The notes beneath the pieces were generated by a model. The model saw only the letters and a program-made list of their open reading frames with translations, did not search any database and had not been told where the DNA came from. Below are positions 23,033 through 34,045 of a stretch of DNA of 64,000 nt, piece after piece. The translations under genes were made by a program, and so were the position numbers. Within the stretch, counting starts at the first letter, position 1; each line of letters opens with the position of its first letter. The DNA is from Phanerodontia chrysosporium (Eukaryota > Basidiomycota > Agaricomycetes > Polyporales > Phanerochaetaceae), in assembly GCA_001910725.1 (NCBI GenBank), contig MJGA01000008.1, positions 558,001-622,000 of the forward strand, read 5' to 3'.

Positions 23033-25114
23033 ATGGCCAAACGAACTCGTGCCGTTGTGGACGACGAGTCAGAGTACGAAGATGACTGCCAGAGCGACGC
23101 GTCCTTTGCGCCGAGCACCTCCAAAAGAGCACGCACGAAAGCTGCGACCACACGCAAGAAGCAGCCAATGAAGAAGACGCAGCAATCTCTACGACACATA
23201 GAAGACGGGCATGAAGAGGGTGGCACTGAACAGCACCCGTTATCTAGGCACATAATCGCAAACGCATCTCCTATGCGTGCTGCTCTTCTAGAGTGGTATG
23301 CTGGCGTGCACGCAGCCAGAGGCATGCCCTGGCGGAAGCCATATGACCCAACCCTGGGGCCTGACGGTCGCGCCCAGCGTGCATACGAGGTACGGATAAG
23401 CTTTCGACAGTGTATCGAGGGTACTGATTACCTGCTGATTGCCTTTAGGTCTGGGTGTCGGAGATCATGCTTCAGCAGACCCAGGTTGCCACAGTCATAC
23501 CGTACTATACCAAGTGGATGGAAAAGTAAGTCTATATGAACGCTCATCCCGAAGCAACCGCTTTATCGAACGTTATCTCCGGGTCTAGATTCCCTACCAT
23601 CCGCGAGTTGGTGCGTCCATATTTGTATAGACTTACGTCCGTAACTCGGGGTGACGTATGGGGCAGGCAGCCGCAGACATCGACACAGTGAATGCCCTCT
23701 GGAAGGGTCTCGGGTACTACTCGCGTGCCGCGCGACTGCTGCAGGGCGCGAAGAAGGCAGTCGAGGAGCTCGGGGGCCGACTCCCGGACAATGCGAAAGA
23801 CATGGAAGCGCAGATTCCAGGCATCGGCAGATACAGCGCCGGCGCTATCTGCTCAATAGCGTACAACGAACGCGTGCCCGTCGTGAGTGTCGTTGTAGGT
23901 GATCCGCGCCTGCCTCACGCTGATTGGGGGTGGGTCTGCACCGGTCTAGCTCGACGGGAACGTCCACAGGCTGATGAGCCGCCTGCTGGCGCTCTACGCG
24001 CCTCCAAAGGCCAAACAGAGCTTGGACGTACTCTGGGCCGGCGCGACCGCGATGGTCCAGGACTCGGAGCGGCCGGGCGACGTGAACCAGGCGCTGATAG
24101 AACTAGGTTCGACCGTCTGCAAGGTGCGCGAGCCGTCGTGCGGTGCCTGTCCGCTCCAGGCATGGTGTGGTGCGCACCGGCTCGAGCATTCCCTGGCCAA
24201 AGTAAGCCGCGGGCCTGCATTTCGGAGATTCCCCGTCTGATTCTGCCTTTTTGTTGTTGCCGTCGTGCCTCCCTGTCCAGCTGACGGACGCTCCGCGCAG
24301 CCGCGCGGCGAGCAGCGATCTCCCCGACATCGAGGATCTCTGCACGCTGTGCGCACCGCTGCCGCCCGGCAGCCCCGCGGCGTCCTTCCCGATGAAGGCC
24401 GTGCGCAAGAAGGCCCGCGAGGAGGTCGACGTCGTGAACGTCGTCGAATGGCGCCATCCGGCGACGCAGGCGCGGTACTTTCTATTGGTGCGCCGGCCAG
24501 ACGGAGGTCAGTGCGCGCGCCACCCCCCGCGCACCGTTTTGATCGCCCGTCCTCACACTGAATGGGGGCCACACAGGTCTCTTGGCAGGTCTCCACGAGT
24601 TCCCGACCGCGTCCGACGTCCCGCCCGACCTGCCGCGCGCCGCGCTGCACGAGCTCGCGGCACGGCTCCTCGCGGACATACTCGCAGCCCCGCCGCCGCC
24701 GTACGCCCGGTCCGCGCCCGCCGCAGACGCAGACGCGGCAGACCTCACCATCGCACAGATCACGCCTGCGGGCGACGTCGTCCACGTCTTCTCGCACATC
24801 CGCAAGACGTACCGCGTGCAGTGGGTGCTGCTCGCGGGCGGCGGGCCCGCGCCGCCCGCGCTCGCGCCTGCGCCTGCGCCTGCTGCTGCGCGTGGTGCGG
24901 CGCGCGCCAGCAAGGGTCCCCGTGCGCCCGCAGGCGCCCCGCCGCCGCCGCCGCGCGCGCTGTGGACGCCGCTCGCGGACGTCCCGTCGGCCAAGTGAGT
25001 GGGCACCCCCAACGCTCGTCAATAACTGCCACCGGGCGCTGACGCCGTGAGCACTGCAGCATCGGGACGGGCGTGCTCAAGGTCTGGCGGCAGGCGTGCT
25101 CGCTCTGGGCGTAG
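23033..25114 (+). CDS. A/G-specific adenine DNA glycosylase (MutY/MUTYH)
   Basis: A base-excision-repair enzyme that removes adenine mispaired with 8-oxoguanine, acting in nucleus and mitochondria. Start at 23033; the first about 75 residues are basic and acidic and may carry localisation signals. The HhH-GPD core is complete. It has the catalytic-Glu helix VWVSEIMLQQTQVATVIPYY, WKGLGYYSRAARLLQGAKKA, the helix-hairpin-helix IPGIGRYSAGAICSIAY, the catalytic-Asp segment PVLDGNVHRLMSRL, and NQALIELGSTVC leading into the 4Fe-4S ligands C-x6-C-x2-C-x5-C (CKVREPSCGACPLQAWC). A C-terminal NUDIX-like 8-oxoG recognition domain follows (FLLVRRPDGGLLAGLHEFPT, HVFSHIRKTYRVQWVLL). It has an Ala/Pro low-complexity insertion before WTPLADVPSA and ends KVWRQACSLWA. 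Eight or so introns all keep frame. Confidence 0.96.
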
Positions 25115-26316
25115 GCAAAACCCCCGCGCTAGCGACGGCCGCGCCGCCCTCCGGTTCTCCCTTGCGCCCGCGTGTTGCAGTACGTTATGCGCGCGCGCGC
25201 CCCCCTCCGTGCCGCCGCCGCCGCCAGCGCGACCCAATATACCCCGATATGGCGCATGCGGCAAGGTTTTTGGCGTGGTGCGCGGCCGTGCGGGATTGTT
25301 GCTGGCCGGAAAACGTTCCTGCTGGCAGCGCGCGACACGGGATCTGATAGAGTTTTCTCTGCGCAGGAGGTCGCGAGCTCGACTGGCTGTTTCCTGATGT
25401 TTCCCTGCTTCTCTCTTTTGCTTTTTGTCGCTTGCTAGTTTCCGAGTCTGCGAGGCCGGAAGAATCACAGCACACATCATATTCTCGTCTGTGCTCCCGC
25501 GCGCGCCCAGCCCCACAAGCCGTGCTTGCATGTGCCTGCCCGGGATTCTCGAACGTCGGCGGGGTCCTGCCCGCGTTTTGGCCCTGCAGCCGATCTCAGG
25601 TTCGCCGCTCCGTCGCCCACGGACGCCAAAAGGAAAATGACGCTCCGCGATCTGGGACCATATTTTCCGCCGCGCGCACAAACGCGGTTAGTGCCCGGTG
25701 AGGGCTCCTGTTCAGTTTCCAGGCGAACGCTATATTAGAGACCACATGAAGTCCGAGAGCTTATGCCAGATTAGCTCCCTGCGCAGGCGGCGGTTGGCAT
25801 GCGGGTGGGGAGAGCGCGATCAGAACAGCAGCGTGTGGGATGATTAGCCTGATATATCGTGCCAGTACTACAAATACAGGAAGTGCTATGTAAATGAGCT
25901 TTGTGATCCTTGTGTGAATATCCAGGAACAGCGTGCATGAGAACGAGCAGGACCGACGTGGAGCATGAGAATCGTGAGTGCGGGTGAGGGGGTGCGGCGC
26001 CGCGGGGCGGCAACGAGAGTCCTCGGACGACCCTCGAGCCGACGGGGGGCGCGGTCGTGCACTTAGGATGCAGAACGAAGATACGACAGCCGGCGGCCAG
26101 GGTGTCCGCGTTTTTCCACAAGGACCAGGTCTCCCCCCAACGAGCCCTCCGCAACTGATAGGATTGCGCAGGGGATGATCCGAGCTGGTCCCGCCGGCGG
26201 CACGGACGGTGACGCTGGGAGAGGCAGCGCAGCGAGGGGGGACGTGGGGAGAGAGAGCCTGGACTCGGGAGAAGAGGTAGCCAGCCGCGCATGCGGGTGA
26301 GACACACGCACGCCCG
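25115..26316. other. Convergent intergenic region, about 1.2 kb
   Basis: Lies between the 3' ends of MutY and the Gti1/Pac2-type gene. Open frames on both strands are low-complexity products of GC-rich DNA and show no family resemblance. It probably holds long 3' UTRs. Confidence 0.45.
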
Positions 26317-27645
26317 TCACGGCGGGAGCGTCGCGCGGGGCTCTGGCCATCGGTGCTCGAGGCGCGGCGTGCCGGACAGTCGGCGGAGGCAGTCCTCTGC
26401 GATCGGGTCTCTGACGGGCTGGCGGAGCGAGGTGAGCACGGAGAGCGGGACGAGGCTGCGGTCGGGCGTCGCCTGGTGCTGCGCGACCTGGACGTGCGGG
26501 TACGCCGCGGGCACCGGCGGCGTCGTCGGCGCGCTGAACGTCCGCGGCGAGGCGTCGAGCTCGGACGACGTCGACGACGAGGACTGGCTCGTGAACGGCG
26601 ACGGGTCCCGGTAGTAGTCGCGCGCGGCGTCGGGCGGGGGCGGCAGCCGCCCGGATGCGCGATGCTGCTCGACGGCGCGCGTACCGGGGCGTGAGCGGCG
26701 GGCGGGAAGTCGGCGCGGCGGTGCAGGTGGTCGTGTGGCAGGGCAGGCGGGGGCGGCGCGCCGGCGGTCGACGACCACCGCCGCCTGTCGTCATCGTCGA
26801 GCGAGAACTGGGCGCGGAAGGTGGTCGTCATCGGCTCGACGGAGGCCCAGGGATCCTGGAGGGGGGACGAGTTGTCGTCATCGCGGTGGCTGTCACCCTG
26901 GCGCGCCTTGCTGGCGCGGGCATTTTTGAACCAGCCTTGGGGAACCTGGACGTCTCCAACGCCGGGGATGTTGTCTATGGTGTTAAGGCTGTCGAGAGTG
27001 GCCTGGCTAAAGTAGGCGGCTGGAGAGCGGGTGGTCAGCGGGGAGGGTCCGGAGGGGCCGGATGGGCGGTGCTCACTGAGGTGCCATTTTCGGGTGAGGC
27101 CTCGAGGGCGGTCTTCGGGGAGGGAGACATGGACGCTGTAGGTCTGCTTGATCAAGCGGTCGACTTCTGAGCGGGGGCTCGAGGAGCTGCGGGGATCCCT
27201 TCGCCTTGGAGATAAATGGTTAGTCCCAAGATCCGGGAAGGGGAGGGGCATGTGCGTCATGCGTACTTCATTATATTAGCCCATTGGTTGGAGGGGTGTG
27301 TCGAGTCTTGGTCAGAGTCGCGCTGGCGGTAGAACAGAAACTCTTGTGCGATGCGTGATGCGGACCAGGATATGCCGTCGGTCCTGGTTAGGCGGTGAGG
27401 ATGCGGGTGTTGTGTGATGAGACGAGGGGGGAGACATACCAGCGTTCCATGCCGAGGCCGGTGATTTCTGCGTTGGCACAGCGCTCCTCCCAGATGTAGA
27501 CGTTGCCTGGGACGATGGCCCTGCGCTCCTCGGCGTCGAGGCGGCGGGTGATCATGGGGAGGACGCCGCGGGCGACGGCGTAGAAGATCTGGAGTGCGTC
27601 GCGGGTGGAGCGCACGCGTACGTTCTGGAGGGTGGGCTGCTGCAT
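26317..27645 (-). CDS. Gti1/Pac2 family (WOPR) transcription regulator
   Basis: A fungal WOPR-domain DNA-binding regulator related to Gti1/Pac2, Wor1 and Ryp1, which control morphological and developmental switching in the nucleus. Start at 27645. The first WOPR half is TLQNVRVRSTRDALQIFYAV, the RRLDAEERRAIVPGNVYIWE segment and TDGISWSASRIAQEFLFYRQ (after an intron at about 27386-27439). The second half, after an intron near 27186-27264, is EVDRLIKQTYSVHVSLPEDR, RKWHLSEH, then AYFSQATLDSLNTIDNIPGV and PQGWFKNAR. The tail is Pro/Ser-rich and ends with LVPLSVLTSLRQPVRDPIAE and DCLRRLSG, a block common near the C-terminus of basidiomycete members. The tail is reached only after a one-base shift near 26675, in a GGCGCGCG stretch. 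The preceding 1.4 kb lacks genes, common for developmental regulators. Confidence 0.88.
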
Positions 27646-29120
27646 GGCTGCGGCGGCGCGGCGGGGGAGAGAGGCAGACGAGGAGGAGGGCTTTGCTTTG
27701 ATATTTATGCGATGTGTGGTGTAGACGCCTTTGTGAAGTCAGTTCCAGGGGCCAAACTCTGAAGGGGATCCCCGAATCTGGCGATGGAATGTTTCCCGTT
27801 AGAGTTTGCATTGAGTTATTACCCGCATCGGCGACGACTCCGGAAAATCGGCCTCACGCCGACCAACGAGCCGCAGCGGATTCCACTGCTCCCGCTGCCC
27901 TCCTAAGCTGTTGCCCCAAGCGACGTCCGCGCCCACCAGCCTAGATCCTCCGCCGGAGATGTCCCGCGACGAGCTGGCACTCTATCTGATCGAAACTGAT
28001 TAGAATTTACGTGGGTGTGACCAGATCGTTCCCAGGGGGGACAGCAGCAGCGGCGGCGGCGGCGGCGCGGCGGGGGGAGAGGCGACAGCGATTGGCGAGA
28101 GAGAGAGCCGATGGCCAATGAGCGCTCTGCACGCCGCTCCTCATGGTGTGCCCCCGCTCGCGCGGACGCGAGTTGCTCGAACGAGGACGTCAACGGGCGA
28201 GAACCCAGTCGGCAGCCGCCCTGGGCGCCGGGCGGCAGGCCGCGGGGTGCCAACCGACAGATCGTGTACAAGAGCCCAACTTTGTATCACGCTTATCGCA
28301 CGTTCCATGTTGAAATTCAGCCCTCGTCATGCCCCGGGCCAGAAAGGTTCGCGGGAGAAGACGCCAGCCAGCCCTCCCCAGCCTCCCCTTACGGCACACG
28401 GCAAAAGTTTGGAAAGGGCGGAGTTAGCACAGGGTTGCGTGCACGTCCCGACACGAGCAACATCCTCCCCCACCTCCGGGGGCCTCCACCACCGCACGCA
28501 TCTCGGCGACAGCGCGTCCCGCCATCTCCCCAACCCCCCCTGCGTGCCGTTTCCCATGCCGCGGCGTTTTGAGCAGCAGCCTGCCCGATAAGGCCGCACA
28601 TGCGCTTTGTGGCGTCTCACGCAGGCCGTGCGTGCTGCCAGACATCCGCGCGCGCGCGCGCGACAGACGAGCCCGCGGCCGCGAAGCACGAGCACATGCC
28701 ACCCCGTCGAGAGGGATTCCACCGTCGGCGGTCTGGAAACCGCTTTCCGAGGGTACCCACGTTCACGCGCCCTTTGCCAGTGCTGCCTTCGACTGCTCAG
28801 GGCAATCATCCCCGACCTTCACGAAAACTATCACCTGCACCACGGCATCGTGGCCACCGTGGCCAACGCCTCCTCTCTTGGGCAGGCCTCTTTTCCTCAA
28901 GTCAATGAGCTTACCAAGCTGCGCCGTCCCCAGGAAGGGCCGCAGGAGCGGCGGCCCCAACCTCGTCGAAAAAAAAAAAAAATAAAAGCAGAAACGCACC
29001 AGATGTCCAACCTTGCACTCTCGGATGGAGATGTGGAGTAGGGAAGGTTCATAAACACATATTCACCGACATACGCGTGACAGCTGAGCCATGGCCTCCG
29101 TCTCAGAAGCTCCCCCAGGT
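27646..29120. other. Long intergenic region upstream of Gti1/Pac2 gene
   Basis: About 1.5 kb without a supported gene. It contains a short GGC-rich tract (near 28046-28070), a (GC)n run (near 28648-28660) and a 14-base A run (near 28969-28982). It probably holds the promoter and long 5' leader of the regulator at its left and the 3' UTR of DNAJC11 at its right. Open frames between 28100 and 28990 are not family-like. Confidence 0.45.
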
Positions 29121-32100
29121 TTACGACACCAGATGGTCTGTCACGCAAATCGGCGGCACAGTCAATCAGAAATTTTAACACCAGGGGAGCGTGGAGGAAC
29201 GCACCCTCAAGCGGCAGGACCAGCGGCATAAGGTCGGAGATTTGCGCGTAGTGCGGGTGCCCCCGGAAATTGTAACGCACCCGCAGCGACTTCGCGGCAG
29301 AGGGCACAGGGTCGTAAAAGCCTTGCAATCCGGCCTAACACCATGGGAAGACACGCCAGTCATCAGCACCGTTTGCATCACGAGGATGTCGTCACGATAG
29401 AGCAGAGCAATTGTGGGCTCAAAACGTCATCTGACCATGTTCCATGGAAGGCCCTGGACCAGCCAGAGCGGTACCCAGACGATAAGAGTGACGATCACGA
29501 TCTTCGCACGTCGGATATGGCTGCCGTCGTGCGGGAGAAAAGAAGGCCCCCTGCAACCTCCCAGGGAAAAGTCAATTCCTCCGAGCGGGAGGCACAGCGT
29601 TCGTTCGCTGGGGATAAGGAGAGCCCGACCCGCCGTTGATGGTGCGAGGTCCATGAGAAAAAGTCTCTCGTAAACCCATCCGTAACCAGCATCCGCGAGG
29701 GTTTGGCATCGCTTGCCATGCGCAACAAAGGTAGAAAACGGGGTAGCGCTGATTCATGCGCATCGCGTCGAAGTCGAGTATCAATAGACCCCGACCCTGC
29801 TCCTTCGCTTGACTGGAAATACCCAGGGTCCGCGGGCTTCGACAATCACCGCGCATGGCCAGCAACAAGGGGAAATGAAGACTGAAATGAACGCAACGCG
29901 TATCCTCGGTCCAGAACGCACCTTCGATCGTCCGCCGGGAATGTACAGTTGGCTATTGTTGACCAACGCCTGGACGGGTATCGTCACGTCAATGTCTAGC
30001 CCCTTCGCAGACTCATCGTCCTGGTCTGCCGGGCCATATCGAGCCTCGACGATAACCAAACCTGCACAGACAAAGGTTCAGTACCCACGTAATCGTCCTG
30101 CAGGCACCGCGCCGCCACACGAAGCTCATGATACCACACATACCGTCCTTTGACGCCTCGGCTTCCATGTGCCGCCTCGCTGTGTCGCGTAACAGGGACA
30201 TGGTCTCTTCAGCCGCGCGGACTACATCCGCCTTGGCCTCGCGCAGCTCCCGCCGTGCCTGGTGGAAGAATCTGTGCGCATCGGCCGCGTAAGTCAAGCA
30301 CATGCCCGGCGAGATGAATATGATACGGTGTATACGCACGCGAGTCGTTCGCGCCGCTTCAGGGGCCGCAATACAAACCAGTAACCCAAAGTGACAGCGG
30401 CGGTAGGTACGACTGTCGACCAAAACGCCGCGAGTTCGTCGAACTCCGACGACAGGCTGATGGGCACATAGAACAACTGATTCATAACGGTCGCGCTAGA
30501 GCGGGCGGACGTGTTGAGCACCCTGAGAAGCGATGGGTGGTGGATAGGAAAACAGCTTACCTGAGTTTCAGCTCGACGCCGTTCGTTCCCATCCCCACGT
30601 CAATGCCGAGTGCGCTCAGGGTTGTGTTACGTTCACCGCCCCATGATGCCGACAAGACCCCTCTTCGAGCCTGCAGGCCAGCCTCGATCCTGGCCTTGAA
30701 TTGGAGCCCGAGCTCCACGAAGACCAATCCGCACTCGCCGAAAAGGACAGGCAGAGGGCCGAGCACGCTGGTGCCAAAGCTCCAGAGCCCGACGCAGGAG
30801 GCCAATCCGGTCTTCGAAGGAGGGCCACGCGGTGAGGAAGCGGCCTCGTCGACGCCGAGATCCACCATCTTCCGCGATGTCACCGCGAGGGTAAACGATG
30901 GTAACGAGTTATTGGTGGCGAACTCAAAGATCCCGAACGTGGCCACGCCAGGGAAGAGTCTGCGCTGCAGCGAGACAGACACAGGGGGCAGGGCGGCCAA
31001 CGGCGTGTTGGCGGTGCCTTGCAGATTGGTCAACCCGCTTCGAAGTCCGCGTGCGAAGTAGGTCTTCACCACAGCGGCGTTGTCGCCATCGTCGTAATTT
31101 ACACCTAGATTAAGGTTGCGAGCTCTGAATAGTGAGGTCGATGCCTAGAAAGACGGGGATCAACTTCTGCAATAACCCAAGATAGTACCTTGGTCGCATA
31201 CATACCTCAAGACCTATTTTGGGAGAATATTGGTACCGGAGGGTTCCGATAACATGTCGTCCGCTGGGCGAGCCTAGTTGACCGACAGGCCCGACGCGTG
31301 ACTGAGCAGATAAAACGAGCAACAACGCATCGGAAAGGGATTTCTAATGCCCTTTGCGAGTCAGACAATGCCGTCAAGAAGCATGAACCGTCTGACCTGC
31401 AGGACGGTCTTCACAGAGACACCGGAAAACTTGAGGCTGTCCAATCGTACTTTCACCCGATTTAACAGCGGCGAGTTATTGAAATCCTGGTTGTCCACGG
31501 TAACGAATAGGGCTCGGGCATCGACTCCTACGCCCACTTCACCGTCTGACCGAATGATCTGTTGGGCCTTCAGATAGTCTGATTCGGCTTTTTTGAATTT
31601 CAGTTGTTTCTCGACCTGACCCCGTTAGCGGCAGATGTAAGGATGAGTTCATTATTACTCACCTCTTCTGGGGGAAGCCCTGACAGCTGAAGATCACGAG
31701 CCAAGCGGACTCCTTCTAAGCCTATAAAGGACCTTTGAGCTCCCTGGTTATCACGAAGCGAAGACGGCGCCTACCATAGAGGTCATAGGCTTGCCTGAGC
31801 TGTAAATGAGTGACAGCTGCGAGAAAGTATGAATGACATACCTAGTCACGTTGTCGGATAAGACTGGTTCGACGGAAAACGTCAGGGAGGGAGAAAAGAC
31901 AGAGCTGTGAACACGCACTCTCATATGCCTTCTGAACCTCCAGAAAACGCTTCAATGCTGTCTCTTGCGTCGGCTTCCCATGCTGCTTGTCCGGATGAAA
32001 TACGAGCGAAAGCTGTCGGTACCGCTCTCGGATTTCCTCCTTGGTTGCGGTAGTGGGAAGATTTAGAACAGTGCTGGTGGTATAATTAGAATACATAGGC

Positions 32101-32180
32101 CTGCGTGGGTAGGTGACATACTAGAGGTATTCCGGCTGAGCAAGATTGGGATCAAGGTCTTCAGCGGGAACGTCCGACAT
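29121..32180 (-). CDS. DNAJC11-like mitochondrial J-domain protein
   Basis: An orthologue of DNAJC11, a J-domain protein associated with the MICOS/MIB contact sites of mitochondria. Start at 32180 (MSDVPAEDLDPNLAQPEYLY). The J domain spans TVLNLPTTATKEEIRERYRQ and LSLVFHPDKQHGKPT (HPD at about residue 55), KRFLEVQKAYEILSD, then RQAYDLYG. The middle is the beta-rich region (HVIGTLRYQYSPKIGLE; RNLNLGVNYDDGDNAAVVKT; VSVSLQRRLFPGVATFGIFE). The DUF3395-type C-terminal part contains VLNTSARSSATVMNQLFYVP, AVTLGYWFVLRPLKRRERLA, a helical RRELREAKADVVRAAEETMS segment, GLVIVEARYG and GFYDPVPSAAKSLRVRYNFR. The last splice is uncertain; ending at 29121 (PLEDHLVS) is my best reading. One intron (29333-29921) is about 590 nt, far longer than the others. 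Confidence 0.9.
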
Positions 32181-34045
32181 GGAGTGCGACGTACAACCCG
32201 GAGCGCGTCACAACTGGTGGAGCGGATATCCAAGCTAGACTGTTCTCAAGGTTAGCGGCGCGCATATGCTGTATGACACGCGTGTGCACACCTGCAGTGA
32301 GTTTCGGGAACGGCGAAGTTCACTGCGAAGGGTTGAGTTAGTCGCGCTTCGCTTCGAGCTTCACAGCCCCCCTCTGTCCCCGACTCGTTCGACTTACAGC
32401 ACGCAAATCGGTATGCAGCACCGGTGAAGTTCAGATGCGGTGGATGGCGGTCGAGTTGGGGGACAATGTCATATTCGACGAGCTCGTCATGGACCACGGC
32501 GGACGCTGCCGAGAGCGCGTCCCGACGGCGAGTGACGAACGTCACGCGCGTCACGTTGTGTTACCCGGCATGGTCACGCTGGGTCTGGCCGCACGCCGCC
32601 ATGTCGCCCTTCGAACTTTGCTGCACATCCCTTGCGGGTGTGGCTGAGGGGTGCAACTGCGGCATAGTCTCTCCCTGCATCAAAGCTAGATACAGGCGAA
32701 AACTACCCATGGGTGCTGTGTCAGTGCGTATACAGCCCACCTATCTCGGAAACCCCGCGTATGGTTCTCGACTTCGAACAGCATTCGCGAGTTGTCCGCC
32801 GTGCGGCGATCCAAGAAGGCAACGATGTGCACCAGCGCCCTCGGGATTGAGCTTGAAGTGACTCAGGGTTCAGCACCGCATTGGTCCTGCCATCGGTCTT
32901 TGGCACCGCGCAGCGATCTACGGCCAACGTAGACACCGCGCTAGGGACGACATGCAGGTGCGTTTCCTCCACCGGTCATCGGAACTCAGGCCCAACGCCC
33001 TTCGGTGTCGTGGCCCTCGCCGGACGTCCTCATGGGGGTGCGAAAGTGATCTACCGGATGCAGGTGCCGATATTAACTTCTACTGCAGCCCTGGGTCCTG
33101 CGCGGACAAGGGATCGCACTTCTATCACAGGTTTAGCTCCTGTGCGCTGTTGATGGCATTGTGACACTCCAGGGGTATGCACCGCAAGCAGGTAGGGTGG
33201 TCGGCTGCCCGCCTTAACGCCTCCGCTTGTGCTGCTGCTTCGCGCGAAACGAGCCCATGGACGCGGAACCGTGAAGCTAACGGTCGATTGCCACGGTTGA
33301 TTCTTGCGCAACAACACCCATGCGGACCCGTACTCCGTGTTTTTCCGCATTGCGGGATCGATTTTTCTGTCGTATGCTGCTTACTTCTGCCGTCGGAGTC
33401 CCGCTTGAAATTGGGTACACGCAAGCTATGCAGTTGTGTGTCAAGACAGGCATGTATTGCCACGAGAAGCAGTTCGCGAAGCCGTCGGCGGGAAATCCGG
33501 CAAGCCATACCCGTGTAATATCCGTGGACTGCATAGACTAATATCGCCAGGTCCGCTATCTCCAAGGACTCACCGCCAGGTGCGTAATCCCACTAAGCTG
33601 CTTTGCATTGTGCCTTACGGCTCGACATCTGGTTTCGGCTGTGTGGTCTAGATTTTTTTTACAGCAGATGTGGCGTAGGCCGCTGTCAGAGGCGCCGAGG
33701 GCGCCACCAGCCCCTGGCTGCCATCTGCGGGCACAGCATTGGGCTTGGATGTACAGTGTCGAGCCGGTCGCGACTCCCTGCGAACCCTTCATGCGATGCG
33801 CACAGGTACCACGGTCCGATGTTCTCTACCAAGGCAAACCGTCTAAAAAGATATACGGTCCGAGTGCCTCCGTGACTGAACTCAAGCCGAAAGCGGTGCT
33901 TGCATGCATCGGATGTCGGAGGCGAGTACCTGTACTCCAATTCGGATATCAAGCATGGGACTCTGGGACTCCGTTGAATACGAGCGATTAACATAACAAA
34001 GGTGGTGTACATGATCATGTACAGCGCCGGACATCGGAGAACAGC
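32181..34045. other. Gene desert, about 1.9 kb
   Basis: No gene recognised on either strand. Open frames reach 145 codons (33125-33565, minus) but show no family resemblance, splice support or coiled-coil structure. It could hide a rapidly evolving or degenerate gene, or an unrecognised repeat. Confidence 0.4.

Noticed and set aside
24482..25080. Several long Arg/Ala/Pro-rich frames antisense to or alongside MutY
   Set aside because: They are shadows of GC-rich coding DNA; the MutY frame carries the conserved motifs.
28111..28990. Overlapping plus-strand frames upstream of the Gti1/Pac2-type gene
   Set aside because: Low-complexity, mutually overlapping and without homology features; more likely leader or promoter DNA.
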